Positions 53,100-62,644 of a stretch of DNA of 64,000 nt are shown here, one piece after another. Source of the stretch: Hippea sp. KM1 (GTDB lineage: Bacteria; Campylobacterota_A; Desulfurellia; Desulfurellales; Hippeaceae); the NCBI RefSeq assembly GCF_000526195.1, contig NZ_JAFP01000001.1, forward strand, positions 248,001 to 312,000. The letters are read 5' to 3'. Position numbers and translations under genes: made by a program. How positions within the stretch are numbered: the stretch's first letter is position 1; the number at the start of each line of letters is the position of its first letter. A model generated the notes under the pieces. It made no database searches. It was given only the letters and a program-made list of their open reading frames with translations, and was not told where the DNA came from.

Positions 53100-55093
53100 A
53101 GCGGGTAGGCTATTTTAATTTTAAGCTGTTCCTAATTTTTGTTGTGCTTGTCTTTTCGGCCTCGTTCTATTTCAGGTATCATCAATTCAGCGTGTGGAAG
53201 ACCATGCCCGATGTCTATTTTGTTAGGAATTACCCTGCCATGACCACACTTGATGCCTATTACTGGTTGAGGTATGCAAAGGAATACAAAAACGGCACTT
53301 ACTATAACTCCGATAATGACACCTTAATGGCGTATCCTGAATTTACAACAAAACCCAGACCGGTTCCCATGATAAGCTTTTTGATAGCCTGGCTTTCAAA
53401 GATAACCGGTATGTCTATATACTTAAGTGGCTTGATGCTTGTTCCGATACTGGCAAGCCTTTTTATTATACCGTTTGCGCTTTTGTTTTATGAGGCTGAA
53501 ATGCCCATAGCGGGCCTTGTTGGCGGCTTTGTGGGGGCTTTCTCGTGGATGTATGCCATAAGAACGGCCATGGGCAGGGTGGATACAGACCTCCTTCAGT
53601 TGTTTTTTATGTTTCTTGGCTCTTATCTTGTCATAAGGACCGGGTATGCGAAGGATGGAAGGAATAGGTATGTGTATGCATCGCTGCTTGGCTTGAATTT
53701 CCTCCTGTTTGGATGGTGGTATGGACATGTGGGCATTGACCTTGTCTATTTTGCCATACTGTTGTTTGTGCTTTTGGTTAGAAGGGTAAAGATAAAAGAG
53801 ATAGCCGTTGCTTCTGCTCTGTTTATCCTGTTTGCCAACCCTGTATGGTTCTTTTCAGGCTTTGACAGTATCATAGGGTTCTTTAGCAATTATGGAAAGA
53901 TAACCACCACATCGGGTGGCAGCTTTCCCAATATAATGAAAACAATCACAGAGACTGAGCATGTGCCTGCAGCAAGGGTGTTGGGGTATATACTCTCTGT
54001 GCCGATTATAGACACTATAGGGCTTATACTGTCGCTGTTTGGTCTTGTTTTTGCAAGGCTCTATGGCGTTGCCGTTTTGCCTGCGTTTCTGTTGGGGCTT
54101 TTGGCCTTTAGGTCGTCCAACAGAACCGTTATGTTTCTGGCGCCGTTTGTTGGCATCGGTGTCGGTTTTCTGTTTGATTTTATTCTGGGCAGGCTGAAAA
54201 ACGACAGGTTTAGCAGTATTTTAAGGAATGCTGTTGCCTGTTTGGTTGTGGTTGTTTTGATTATAGCCCTTGGCAGGTTTAGTGCATATAGGTTTGTGCC
54301 CAAACCCTCCATAGCAGCACCCATTGTCGATAGCTTCATAGATCTAAAGGGCAGGTTGGGTAAGGCTGTGATTTTCTCCTGGTGGGATTACGGATACGCC
54401 ATTGAGGATATAAGCGGTTTTGCGACATACCACGACGGAGGCGTCCACGGTGGGGCAAGGACATACCTGGTGGCCAAAGCGCTCATCAGCGACAATCAAA
54501 CGCTTATGCATAACATAATATCGTTTATGGATCATTACGGCGTTAAACCCATAATGGACAATATAACCAAGGACAACATCTCTGCGGGTAAGGCTGTCAG
54601 GATGGCGTTTGGGTTTGAAAAACCCTTGAAGGACAACAACAACTATGTTTTGTTCAGCGAGGATATGATAGGCAAATACTATGCAATAAGCTATCTGGGA
54701 AGCTGGGATTTTGATAAGGAGAAGTCTTTTCCTGATGGCTATTCTGTGTTTGTGTGTTTTGATTTTAAGGGTGGCATCTTTAGGTGCAACAAGGGCTTTA
54801 TAGATACAAAAAAGGGGTTTGTTTCAAATAAACTGCCCATAAAGAGGCTTGTTTATGTTGTAAACGGCAATGTTCAGAGTATAAAGGAGATACACGATAA
54901 GGGCGTGAATGTGGAGATTTGTCTGACAAAACAGGACAACGGTCGTCTCACCTTTAGGTTTGCTCTTATCTGCGACGATAGGGTGTTTATGAGCAACTTT
55001 AACCGCATGTACATATTGGGTGATTACGATAAGGGGCTATTTGAGGAGGTTTACAATAGATTTCCGACGGTTAGGGTTTTTAGGGTTAAATAG
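53096..55093 (+). CDS. pglB: PglB/STT3-family oligosaccharyltransferase
   Basis: 665 residues from ATG 53096 (ATGA overlap). The N-terminal ~400 residues form about 12-13 membrane helices, followed by a periplasmic domain. Catalytic features: Asp53 in TTLDAYYWLRY, the DxD pair in GRVDTDLLQ (residues 163-165), the TIxE motif as TITE near 283-286, and the acceptor-binding WWDYG at 429-433. It transfers undecaprenyl-PP-linked glycan to Asn in D/E-X-N-X-S/T. It is encoded about 41 kb from the other pgl genes, at the end of the murE-to-FAH gene run. Confidence 0.92.
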   Translation: MKRVGYFNFKLFLIFVVLVFSASFYFRYHQFSVWKTMPDVYFVRNYPAMTTLDAYYWLRYAKEYKNGTYYNSDNDTLMAYPEFTTKPRPVPMISFLIAWLSKITGMSIYLSGLMLVPILASLFIIPFALLFYEAEMPIAGLVGGFVGAFSWMYAIRTAMGRVDTDLLQLFFMFLGSYLVIRTGYAKDGRNRYVYASLLGLNFLLFGWWYGHVGIDLVYFAILLFVLLVRRVKIKEIAVASALFILFANPVWFFSGFDSIIGFFSNYGKITTTSGGSFPNIMKTITETEHVPAARVLGYILSVPIIDTIGLILSLFGLVFARLYGVAVLPAFLLGLLAFRSSNRTVMFLAPFVGIGVGFLFDFILGRLKNDRFSSILRNAVACLVVVVLIIALGRFSAYRFVPKPSIAAPIVDSFIDLKGRLGKAVIFSWWDYGYAIEDISGFATYHDGGVHGGARTYLVAKALISDNQTLMHNIISFMDHYGVKPIMDNITKDNISAGKAVRMAFGFEKPLKDNNNYVLFSEDMIGKYYAISYLGSWDFDKEKSFPDGYSVFVCFDFKGGIFRCNKGFIDTKKGFVSNKLPIKRLVYVVNGNVQSIKEIHDKGVNVEICLTKQDNGRLTFRFALICDDRVFMSNFNRMYILGDYDKGLFEEVYNRFPTVRVFRVK

Positions 55094-55096
55094 GGC

Positions 55097-55125
55097 TTGT
55101 AAAAGTTCTGGCTTTTGTATATAAA
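55097..55125 (+). promoter_or_regulatory. Sigma-70 promoter of rpsB-tsf
   Basis: TTGTAA at 55097-55102 and TATAAA at 55120-55125 with exactly 17 nt between. The predicted start near 55132 leaves a leader of about 80 nt. Confidence 0.75.
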
Positions 55126-55151
55126 TTCACAACCACGCACATTCCCTGTAA

Positions 55152-55203
55152 AAAGGATCCCCTGCAAAGGGGTGAGGGGATGGTGGTAAAATCCTTTAGG
55201 AGG
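55152..55203 (+). promoter_or_regulatory. Structured rpsB leader, possible S2 autoregulatory site
   Basis: Within the rpsB leader AAAGGAT (55152-55158) can pair with ATCCTTT (55191-55197), enclosing an inner hairpin CCCC-TGCAAA-GGGG (55159-55172) and a G-rich bulge. The closing strand lies directly before the AGGAGG Shine-Dalgarno at 55198-55203. Such a fold could control S2 translation by protein binding, as known for rpsB leaders elsewhere. I cannot confirm it matches a described motif. Confidence 0.5.
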
Positions 55204-55211
55204 TTTGAGGT

Positions 55212-55985
55212 ATGTCTTATGTTACGATGAAGGAGCTTTTAGAGGCCGGCGTCCATTTTGGTCATCAGACCAAGCGCTGGAATCCGAAGATGAAGCCGTT
55301 TATCTTCGCCGCAAGGAAGGATATCCACATCATCGACCTTCAAAAGACCATTGTCTATTTCGACAGGGCCTATGAGTTTTTGGAGGATTTGGCTGCTCAA
55401 GGCAAGACGGTTCTGTTTGTCTGCACCAAGAAGCAGGGCAAGGAGGAGATCAAAGAGGCGGCCCAATCCTGCGGTATGCCGTATGTTAACGAGAAGTGGC
55501 TCGGTGGTCTGCTTACCAACTTTGCCACGATTCAAAAGAGCATAGAGAAGCTGCAGAGATTGGAGGAGATGGAGGAAAGCGGAGAGATAGAGGCATACAC
55601 CAAAAAGGAGCAGAAGATCTTAAGAAAAAGGAAGGAGAAGCTTCAGAAATACTTAGAGGGTATAAGGCAGATGGCCAACCTGCCCGATGCATTGCTCATC
55701 ATCGATGTTAAGAGGGAGGAGTTGGCCGTTAAGGAGGCCAACAAGTTAGGTATACCCATTGTTGCTTTGGTGGATACAAACTGCGATCCAGACCCGATTG
55801 ACTATGTGATTCCCGGAAACGATGATGCTATAAGGTCTATAAAGCTTGTTGCAAGCAGGCTTGCTGAGGCCATCAAGAACGGACAGGCGAGGTATGAGAA
55901 GGAGCTTGAACTGAAACAGGAAGAGGAGGCCTTTGAGGAAGGCAGGGAAGAGAAATTACAGGCAGAAGAGGAGGAAGAGGAGTAA
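55212..55985 (+). CDS. rpsB: 30S ribosomal protein S2
   Basis: 257 residues. [22 protein letters not shown] and [16 protein letters not shown] are S2 signatures. It ends in an unusually acidic Glu-rich tail of about 30 residues. It is followed by tsf with TAATG. Confidence 0.98.
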   Translation: MSYVTMKELLEAGVHFGHQTKRWNPKMKPFIFAARKDIHIIDLQKTIVYFDRAYEFLEDLAAQGKTVLFVCTKKQGKEEIKEAAQSCGMPYVNEKWLGGLLTNFATIQKSIEKLQRLEEMEESGEIEAYTKKEQKILRKRKEKLQKYLEGIRQMANLPDALLIIDVKREELAVKEANKLGIPIVALVDTNCDPDPIDYVIPGNDDAIRSIKLVASRLAEAIKNGQARYEKELELKQEEEAFEEGREEKLQAEEEEEE

Positions 55986-56581
55986 TGGCTAACATAACAG
56001 CTGCGATGGTTAAGGAGTTAAGGGAGAGAACGGGTGCGGGCATGATGGCCTGCAAGAAGGCGCTTCAGGAGACAGACGGCGATATAGAGAAGGCTATAGA
56101 TAAGCTCAGAGAGATGGGTCTGGCCCAGGCGGCAAAGAAGGCAGGAAGAGAGGCCAATGAGGGTAAGGTTGCAAGCTATATACACGCAGGCGGAAAGATA
56201 GGCGTTCTGGTTGAGGTTAACTGCGAGACCGATTTTGTTGCCAATACGGACGATTTCAACAGGTTGTGCAAGGATATAGCCATGCATATAGCCGCTGCTG
56301 CCCCTGAGTATGTAAAAAGGGAGGATGTGCCTGAGGATGTTATCAACAAAGAGAAGGAGATCATGAAGGAGCAGCTGAGGCAGGAGGGCAAACCTGAGAA
56401 TATTTTGGATAAGATCGTTGAGGGTAAGATAGAGAAGTTCTATGAGCAGGTGTGTCTGCTTGAGCAGCCCTTCATCAAGGATGACAGCATGAAGATTAAA
56501 GACCTTGTGCAGAATGCTATAGCCAAGATGGGTGAGAATATAGTCGTAAGAAGGTTTGCACGCTTTAAGATAGGTGAGTAA
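55985..56581 (+). CDS. tsf: Elongation factor Ts
   Basis: 198 residues, the short EF-Ts type. [19 protein letters not shown], then the nucleotide-exchange segment [13 protein letters not shown]. It recycles EF-Tu-GDP. Confidence 0.98.
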   Translation: MANITAAMVKELRERTGAGMMACKKALQETDGDIEKAIDKLREMGLAQAAKKAGREANEGKVASYIHAGGKIGVLVEVNCETDFVANTDDFNRLCKDIAMHIAAAAPEYVKREDVPEDVINKEKEIMKEQLRQEGKPENILDKIVEGKIEKFYEQVCLLEQPFIKDDSMKIKDLVQNAIAKMGENIVVRRFARFKIGE

Positions 56582-56584
56582 GCA

Positions 56585-57298
56585 ATGGAAAAGCCTGTTT
56601 TTAAAAGAATACTGTTGAAGCTAAGCGGGGAGGCCCTTATGGGCTCCCTTTCCTATGGAATCTGCGAGGACACCATAAAGGAGATAGCCAGGCAGATAAA
56701 GGAAGTAAAGGAGTTGGGTGTTGATGTGTGCACCGTTATAGGCGGTGGCAATATTTTCAGAGGCGTTAAAGGTGCAGCCATGGGCATGGATAGGGCCAGC
56801 GCCGATTATATGGGCATGCTGGCGACCGTTATCAACGGATTGGCGCTTCAGGATGCTTTGGAGAAAATGGGTGTTCAGACCCGTGTTGTAAGTGCCATAG
56901 AGATGAGGGAGATTGCAGAGCCTTACATAAGAAGGAGGGCCTTAAGACACCTTGAAAAGGGAAGGGTTATAATATTTGTGGCTGGCACGGGTAACCCCTA
57001 TTTTACAACGGATACGGCTGCATCTTTAAGGGCTATGGAAATGGGTGCGGATGTCATATTGAAGGCAACCAAGGTGGACGGTGTTTACGATAAAGACCCC
57101 ATGGTTTATGCCGATGCAAAAAGGATCAAGACCATCACATACATAGAGGTGCTGGATAGAAACCTAAGGGTTATGGATTCAACGGCTATTTCTATGTGCA
57201 TGGAAAACCAGATGCCCATCATAGTGTTTAGCATCAAACAATACGGTGCCTTAAAGAGGATAGTGTTGGGTGAGAACTTGGGCACCCTGGTCAAATAG
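56585..57298 (+). CDS. pyrH: UMP kinase
   Basis: 237 residues, amino-acid-kinase fold. [23 protein letters not shown] and [13 protein letters not shown] are typical. It makes UDP, which leads to the UDP-sugars used in cell-wall and glycan synthesis. Start 3 nt after tsf. Confidence 0.97.
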   Translation: MEKPVFKRILLKLSGEALMGSLSYGICEDTIKEIARQIKEVKELGVDVCTVIGGGNIFRGVKGAAMGMDRASADYMGMLATVINGLALQDALEKMGVQTRVVSAIEMREIAEPYIRRRALRHLEKGRVIIFVAGTGNPYFTTDTAASLRAMEMGADVILKATKVDGVYDKDPMVYADAKRIKTITYIEVLDRNLRVMDSTAISMCMENQMPIIVFSIKQYGALKRIVLGENLGTLVK

Positions 57299-57309
57299 GG
57301 AGGTGATGT

Positions 57310-57876
57310 ATGGAGGAGAGTTTAGATAAGGTTATAGGTCAGATGAAGGATGAGATGAAAAAGACCATTAGCTCGTATAAAAAGTATCTGACGACGGTTA
57401 AGACCGGAAGGGCGCATGTTGCCGTATTTGAGAATATAAAGGTGGAAAGCTATGGGCAGCAGATGCAACTGAAGCAGCTTGCGACTATATCAACGCCGGA
57501 TGCCACAACCGTCGTTATACAGCCGTGGGATACATCGATTATAAAGGAGATCGAGAAGGCTATTTTGAAGGCCAATTTGGGATTCACGCCGCAGAATGAT
57601 GGCAAAACGGTAAAGATAAGCATACCACCTATGACCGAAGAGGACAGGAAGAAGGTGGTAAAGCTTCTGAAGCAGGAGAGTGAGAATTACAAGGTTGCCC
57701 TAAGGAACGCAAGGAAGAAGGCGTTAAAGACCATAAAGGATATGGAGAAAGATAAGATTATATCGGAGGATGAATCCAAGAGGGCCGAAAAAGAGGTTAA
57801 GAAGATACTTGATGAGAACTCCAAGAAGCTCGATGAGTTGATGGGCAGCAAAGAGAAAGAGATACTCAATCTGTGA
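57310..57876 (+). CDS. frr: Ribosome recycling factor
   Basis: 188 residues, three-helix bundle. TVKTGRAHVAVFENIKVE and the C-terminal KDKIISEDESKRAEKEVKK are typical. GGGAGGTG precedes the ATG. The stop overlaps uppS (TGATG). Confidence 0.97.
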   Translation: MEESLDKVIGQMKDEMKKTISSYKKYLTTVKTGRAHVAVFENIKVESYGQQMQLKQLATISTPDATTVVIQPWDTSIIKEIEKAILKANLGFTPQNDGKTVKISIPPMTEEDRKKVVKLLKQESENYKVALRNARKKALKTIKDMEKDKIISEDESKRAEKEVKKILDENSKKLDELMGSKEKEILNL

Positions 57877-58580
57877 TGGGGGAGAACTTTCCTTACCATG
57901 TTGCCATCATTATGGATGGCAACGGCAGGTGGGCAAAACAGCAGGGCAAGAATAGAACATACGGCCACTATATCGGTTCGAATGTGGTGGATAGGATAGT
58001 TGAGGCGGCCATAGATGAGGGTGTTAGGTATCTGACGCTGTATACATTTTCCACAGAGAACTGGAAACGACCAAAAAGCGAGATACGGTTTTTGATGGTT
58101 CTGCTTAAAAAGCAGCTTGTAAAAAAAAGGGATCTGTTTTTAAAGAAGAATGTAAGGTTTGGTGTTATAGGCGAGATAGACTCCTTTGATGAGCAGATAA
58201 GGGAGAATATAGAAGGATTGATAGAAGCAACGCAAAACAACACCGGTTTAAGGGTTAACCTTGCACTGAATTACGGCGGACGATACGAGATAGTAAGGGC
58301 TGCAAGACAAATAGCAGAAGAAGTCAAAAGGGGCGATATAGACCCGAATCAGATAGATGAGGGTCTGTTTGCCAGATACCTTTATGCGCACGACATACCC
58401 GATGTTGACCTGCTTATCAGGACCGGTGGGGAAAAGAGGGTAAGCAACTTTTTGTTGTGGCAGATCTCCTATGCCGAGTTTGTATTTGTCGATAAGTATT
58501 GGCCTGAGTTTACAAGGGATGACTTAAGGGCTGCTATTGAGGAATTCAAAAGGCGCAAAAGAAGATTTGGCGGGCTGTGA
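57876..58580 (+). CDS. uppS: Undecaprenyl diphosphate synthase
   Basis: 234 residues from ATG 57876. IIMDGNGRWAK has the catalytic Asp, FSTENWKRP and LLIRTGGEKRVSNFLLWQ follow. In most homologues the last motif reads GGExRxSNFL, as here. It builds the C55 lipid carrier used by MraY and PglC. Confidence 0.97.
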   Translation: MGENFPYHVAIIMDGNGRWAKQQGKNRTYGHYIGSNVVDRIVEAAIDEGVRYLTLYTFSTENWKRPKSEIRFLMVLLKKQLVKKRDLFLKKNVRFGVIGEIDSFDEQIRENIEGLIEATQNNTGLRVNLALNYGGRYEIVRAARQIAEEVKRGDIDPNQIDEGLFARYLYAHDIPDVDLLIRTGGEKRVSNFLLWQISYAEFVFVDKYWPEFTRDDLRAAIEEFKRRKRRFGGL

Positions 58581-59359
58581 TAAAGCGGATTGTTTCTGCT
58601 TCTATACTCATACCGTTAGTTGTCTATCTGGTATTAAAGGCCGATCTTTTTTATGTTAGATTGAGTCTGTTTGCCGTTGAGGTTTTGGCGTTTTTTGAAT
58701 GGCTCTCTCTTGATGGTAAATCCTTTGGCCTGAAAAAGGGCGCCTATCTTTTGCTATCTGCCATCTTGAGCCTTGTTTTTTTGTTCTATAGCGGGTTTTT
58801 TGTATATGCCCTGTTTTCTGTTTTTGTTATCAGCATGGTTATAAGCTTTGGCTCTCTGAAGGAGGGCGAGGTATTTAACGATTATTTTTACTTCTCGGGC
58901 ATCCTCTATGTGATGCTGTATTCGTTTGGTGAGAAACTCATGGGATTTGATAACGGCAGATGGCTTCTGCTTTTGCTGTTTGTCTCCATCTGGGCGGGCG
59001 ATAGCGTTGCATACTTTTGTGGCAGAAGCCTTGGCAGGAATAAGCTTGCACCCACTATAAGCCCTAAAAAGACCGTGGAGGGTGCCCTCTGCGGTGTGGT
59101 AGGTGGTATTTTGGCTGGTCTTCTGTTTGGTTTTGCCTTCAGTGTTGACTTGTATGATGCCCTGCTTATATCCGTTGTATCGAATATAACGGGCATTCTT
59201 GGCGATTTGGCCGAATCGGTTGTAAAGCGATTTTTCTCAAGGAAGGATTCATCAAACCTGATACCGGGCCACGGTGGTATATTGGATAGGCTTGATAGCT
59301 TTGCCTTTGCCGCATTCTTTTCTTATCTGGTGATTCAATGCAAAACCTTGTTGTTTTAG
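58577..59359 (+). CDS. cdsA: Phosphatidate cytidylyltransferase
   Basis: 260 residues from GTG 58577 (GTGA overlap). About seven helices, with the C-terminal signature SVVKRFFSRKDSSNLIPGHG then GGILDRLDS. It makes CDP-diacylglycerol. It overlaps dxr by 22 nt. Confidence 0.95.
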   Translation: MIKRIVSASILIPLVVYLVLKADLFYVRLSLFAVEVLAFFEWLSLDGKSFGLKKGAYLLLSAILSLVFLFYSGFFVYALFSVFVISMVISFGSLKEGEVFNDYFYFSGILYVMLYSFGEKLMGFDNGRWLLLLLFVSIWAGDSVAYFCGRSLGRNKLAPTISPKKTVEGALCGVVGGILAGLLFGFAFSVDLYDALLISVVSNITGILGDLAESVVKRFFSRKDSSNLIPGHGGILDRLDSFAFAAFFSYLVIQCKTLLF

Positions 59360-60492
59360 GCTCAACGGGCTCCATAGGCCAGAATACGCTTGATATAATC
59401 AGAAACAGTTCAGGGTTTAGGGTTATAGGGCTTAGCTGTAACAGGAATGTTGAGCTTCTAAAAAGGCAGATTGATGAGTTTAGGCCCCTGTATGTTTGTG
59501 TCGGTGAGGGTGTTGATCTGGATGGGCTTAAGCTGCTCTATCCGGATATTCGCTTCTTAAGGGGTAAGGAGGGGCTTGTCGAACTTGCGGGTCTAAATGA
59601 GGCCGATGTGGTGGTTAATGCGCTTGTGGGTGTATCGGGCCTTCTTCCAAGCTATTCTGCGTTGAAGGCCAGAAAGAAGCTTGCTTTAGCCAATAAGGAG
59701 AGCCTGGTTGTTGCAGGGAGGGTATTGAGTAGGTTGGCCTTTGAGAATGGGATGGAGATTGTGCCGATAGATTCAGAGCATTCGGCCATCTATCAATGCT
59801 TGGAGGGCAGGGATAAAAAGAGCGTGTCTAAGATTATACTTACAGCAAGCGGCGGCCCGTTCTGGGATAGGGAGGGCTTTGATGGAATCAAGCCTGAGGA
59901 TGCACTCTCCCATCCTAATTGGGATATGGGCAAGAAGATCACTATCGATTCGGCCACTATGATGAACAAGGGGTTTGAGATAATAGAGGCCAGATGGTTG
60001 TTCGATGTGTCGGCCGATAGGATAGATGTTGTTGTGCACAGGCAGAGCATAATCCATTCTGCCGTTGAGTTTATTGACGGCTCCATTATAGCCCAGATAG
60101 CAGACCACGATATGAGAATACCCATTGCCTATGCATTGACCAAGCCCAAAAGGCTTAACCTGCCGTTTAGGATGGATTTGGGCAGTGTAGGATCGTTGAC
60201 ATTTGAGAAGCCGGATTTTGAGAGGTTTAAAACGCTTAATTTTGCCTATGAGGCGTTGAAGGATGAGGATAAGAATTTGGGGATGGTGCTCAATGCAGCC
60301 GATGAGGTTGCCGTGGATGAGTTTTTGAGGGGCAACATCGCCTTTAAGGATATATTTGAGATTTTGGAGGTTTCGTTGTATAAATTTAGGGATAGATTGC
60401 CTGAGGATATATTTGAGATCGATAGGGAGTCGGAGAGGTTGAAGCAAGAGGTTTTAAGGTTGATTAGAAGTGATTTTGGAGGAAGTAAATGA
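59338..60492 (+). CDS. dxr: 1-deoxy-D-xylulose 5-phosphate reductoisomerase
   Basis: 384 residues. NADPH site LGSTGSIGQNTLDI, ALANKESLV, the metal-binding DSEHSA and substrate loop ASGGPFWD, and MNKGFEIIEARWLF. It is step two of the MEP pathway to isoprenoids. Confidence 0.97.
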   Translation: MQNLVVLGSTGSIGQNTLDIIRNSSGFRVIGLSCNRNVELLKRQIDEFRPLYVCVGEGVDLDGLKLLYPDIRFLRGKEGLVELAGLNEADVVVNALVGVSGLLPSYSALKARKKLALANKESLVVAGRVLSRLAFENGMEIVPIDSEHSAIYQCLEGRDKKSVSKIILTASGGPFWDREGFDGIKPEDALSHPNWDMGKKITIDSATMMNKGFEIIEARWLFDVSADRIDVVVHRQSIIHSAVEFIDGSIIAQIADHDMRIPIAYALTKPKRLNLPFRMDLGSVGSLTFEKPDFERFKTLNFAYEALKDEDKNLGMVLNAADEVAVDEFLRGNIAFKDIFEILEVSLYKFRDRLPEDIFEIDRESERLKQEVLRLIRSDFGGSK

Positions 60493-61574
60493 GCTGGCTA
60501 TGGGGCGTTGTTGGCCTTGTTTTGATGGTCATAATACACGAATTTGGCCACTTTATCGTGGCAAGGCTTTTGGGTGTAGGCGTTGAGAGGTTTTCTGTGG
60601 GCTTTGGGCCTATTCTGTTTAGGTTTAAGCCCAAACAGACTGAATATGCCTTCTCCTTGATTTTGCTTGGTGGTTATGTGAAGCTGAAGGGTGAGAGCTT
60701 AAGGGATGATGATGCCAATCAGCCCGATTCGTTTGTGGCTCAGCCCTTGTGGAAGAGGGTGTTGATAGTATTTGCCGGTCCGTTTTTTAATATAATTTCG
60801 GCTGTGGTTTTTATAGCCCTGGCATACAATATAGGCATAACAACGCTTGCGCCGTCTGTGGGAAAGGTGATGAAGGACTCACCGGCCCAGATAGCAGGCC
60901 TCAAAAAAGGTGATGTTATTGTCGCCATAAACGATAAGCCCGTTAAGACATGGAAACAGATGGCAAGGCTCATAAGGATGCATCCTGCTGAAACCATTAA
61001 GTTGACTGTAAAAAGGGACGGTAAGCTGATCAGTATTGAGGCAACGCCTAAGGCAGAAAGGGTTAAGGATACCTTTGGTAAGGAGGTTTTGCAGGGGAGG
61101 CTGGGTATTGCGCCTTTGGGCGATACGGTTAAGCTAAGATACGGCCCGATTGAGAGTATTCAGAAAGGGGTTGAGGAGACCATATACATGACAAAACTCA
61201 TAATCGTCGGGCTGGTTAAGTTGATAGAGAGGGTTATACCGACCTCTGAGATTGGTGGCCCCATTATGATAGTGGATTTTGCTGGAAAGGCTGCGTCTGC
61301 AGGCCTTGGGGCGTTTCTGTGGTTTATTGCAATAATAAGCATAAACTTAGGCATCTTGAATCTTTTGCCCATACCTGTATTGGATGGTGGGCATTTGATG
61401 TTCTATGCCATCGAGGCCATAAGGGGTAAACCGGTCAGCGAGAAGGCGCAGGAGAACTTCCAGAAGATAGGTATAGCGCTGCTGCTGGCCTTGATGTTGT
61501 TCGCCTTTGCCAACGATTTTAAAAGATACGGCGTTGTGAAGTTTGTTAAGCACCAGATAGAGCAGAAGAAATGA
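60489..61574 (+). CDS. rseP: RseP-type site-2 protease
   Basis: 361 residues. The zinc motif HEFGH is in the first helix, a single PDZ domain (about residues 120-200, with KKGDVIVAIND) follows, then NLLPIPVLDGGHL. It cuts membrane proteins, classically anti-sigma factors. It lies between dxr and ispG, both overlapping by ATGA. Confidence 0.94.
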   Translation: MSWLWGVVGLVLMVIIHEFGHFIVARLLGVGVERFSVGFGPILFRFKPKQTEYAFSLILLGGYVKLKGESLRDDDANQPDSFVAQPLWKRVLIVFAGPFFNIISAVVFIALAYNIGITTLAPSVGKVMKDSPAQIAGLKKGDVIVAINDKPVKTWKQMARLIRMHPAETIKLTVKRDGKLISIEATPKAERVKDTFGKEVLQGRLGIAPLGDTVKLRYGPIESIQKGVEETIYMTKLIIVGLVKLIERVIPTSEIGGPIMIVDFAGKAASAGLGAFLWFIAIISINLGILNLLPIPVLDGGHLMFYAIEAIRGKPVSEKAQENFQKIGIALLLALMLFAFANDFKRYGVVKFVKHQIEQKK

Positions 61575-62644
61575 GCTTGATAAAGAGAAAAAAGACCAAA
61601 CAGATAGATGTGGGCGGTGTTAAGATAGGCGGTGGTGCGCCTGTTGTTGTTCAATCCATGACCAATACAGACACCCGTGATATAGAGGCCACGCTAAAAC
61701 AGATAGAAAGGCTCTATATGAGGGGGTGTGAGGTTGTCAGGTGCGCCGTTGTCGATGAGGATGCGGCTGTGGCCTTAAAACAGATAAAACAGAAGAGTCC
61801 GATCCCTGTAATTGCCGACATACATTTCAACTATAGATTGGCGCTTATGGCTGTTGAAAGCGGTGTGGATGGTTTGAGGATAAATCCGGGCAATATAGGC
61901 TCCTTTGATAAGGTTAAGGAGATCTTGAGGGCTGCTGGAGAATACGGCATCCCCATAAGGGTCGGTGTAAACAGCGGTTCACTGGAGAAGGACCTTTTGG
62001 ATAAATACAACGGACCTACGGATGATGCTTTGGTTGAAAGCGCCCATAGGTGGGTTAGAAGGATAGAGGATGCAGGCTTTGTCAATATGAAGGTTTCCAT
62101 AAAATCATCAGATCCCCTATCGACGATTATCTGCAATGAAAAGATATCACAGCTTATAGACTATCCCCTGCATTTGGGCGTGACGGAGGCTGGAAGCTCA
62201 AGGGAGGGGATTGTTAAGTCAACCTCGGCTTTAGCTGTTTTACTCAGGCAGGGGATCGGTGATACAATAAGGATATCATTGACTGAACCGCCCGAGAATG
62301 AGATAGATGTTTGCTATGAGTTGTTGAATGCACTGCATTTAAGAAAGAAGCGCTCGATAGATTTTGTATCATGTCCCACATGCGGGAGGATCGAGATAGA
62401 CCTGCTCTCCTTGGTGGATGAGTTAAAAAGGAGGCTATCTGATATAGACAAGCCCATAAAGGTTGCCGTTATGGGGTGTGTGGTTAATGCCCTTGGTGAG
62501 GCAAAGGAGGCGGACATAGCCATAGCCGGAGGAAGGCATTTTGGCCTGATTATAAAAGAGGGAAAGATTGTGAAAAAGGTTAAAGAGGATAGGCTTGTTG
62601 ATGAGTTTGAGGCGTTTGTGAGGGAGTATGCGAAGGATAAATAG
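61571..62644 (+). CDS. ispG: 4-hydroxy-3-methylbut-2-en-1-yl diphosphate synthase
   Basis: 357 residues. VVVQSMTNTDTRD at the start, then FVSCPTCGRIEIDL and MGCVVNALGEAKEADIAIAGG provide the three Cys of the 4Fe-4S cluster. It is the penultimate MEP-pathway step. Confidence 0.97.
   Translation: MSLIKRKKTKQIDVGGVKIGGGAPVVVQSMTNTDTRDIEATLKQIERLYMRGCEVVRCAVVDEDAAVALKQIKQKSPIPVIADIHFNYRLALMAVESGVDGLRINPGNIGSFDKVKEILRAAGEYGIPIRVGVNSGSLEKDLLDKYNGPTDDALVESAHRWVRRIEDAGFVNMKVSIKSSDPLSTIICNEKISQLIDYPLHLGVTEAGSSREGIVKSTSALAVLLRQGIGDTIRISLTEPPENEIDVCYELLNALHLRKKRSIDFVSCPTCGRIEIDLLSLVDELKRRLSDIDKPIKVAVMGCVVNALGEAKEADIAIAGGRHFGLIIKEGKIVKKVKEDRLVDEFEAFVREYAKDK

Noticed and set aside
59773-60447. 224-codon minus-strand frame inside dxr
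   Set aside because: Fully antisense to the well-supported dxr gene, no family motifs, and no ribosome site or promoter; a codon-bias shadow.
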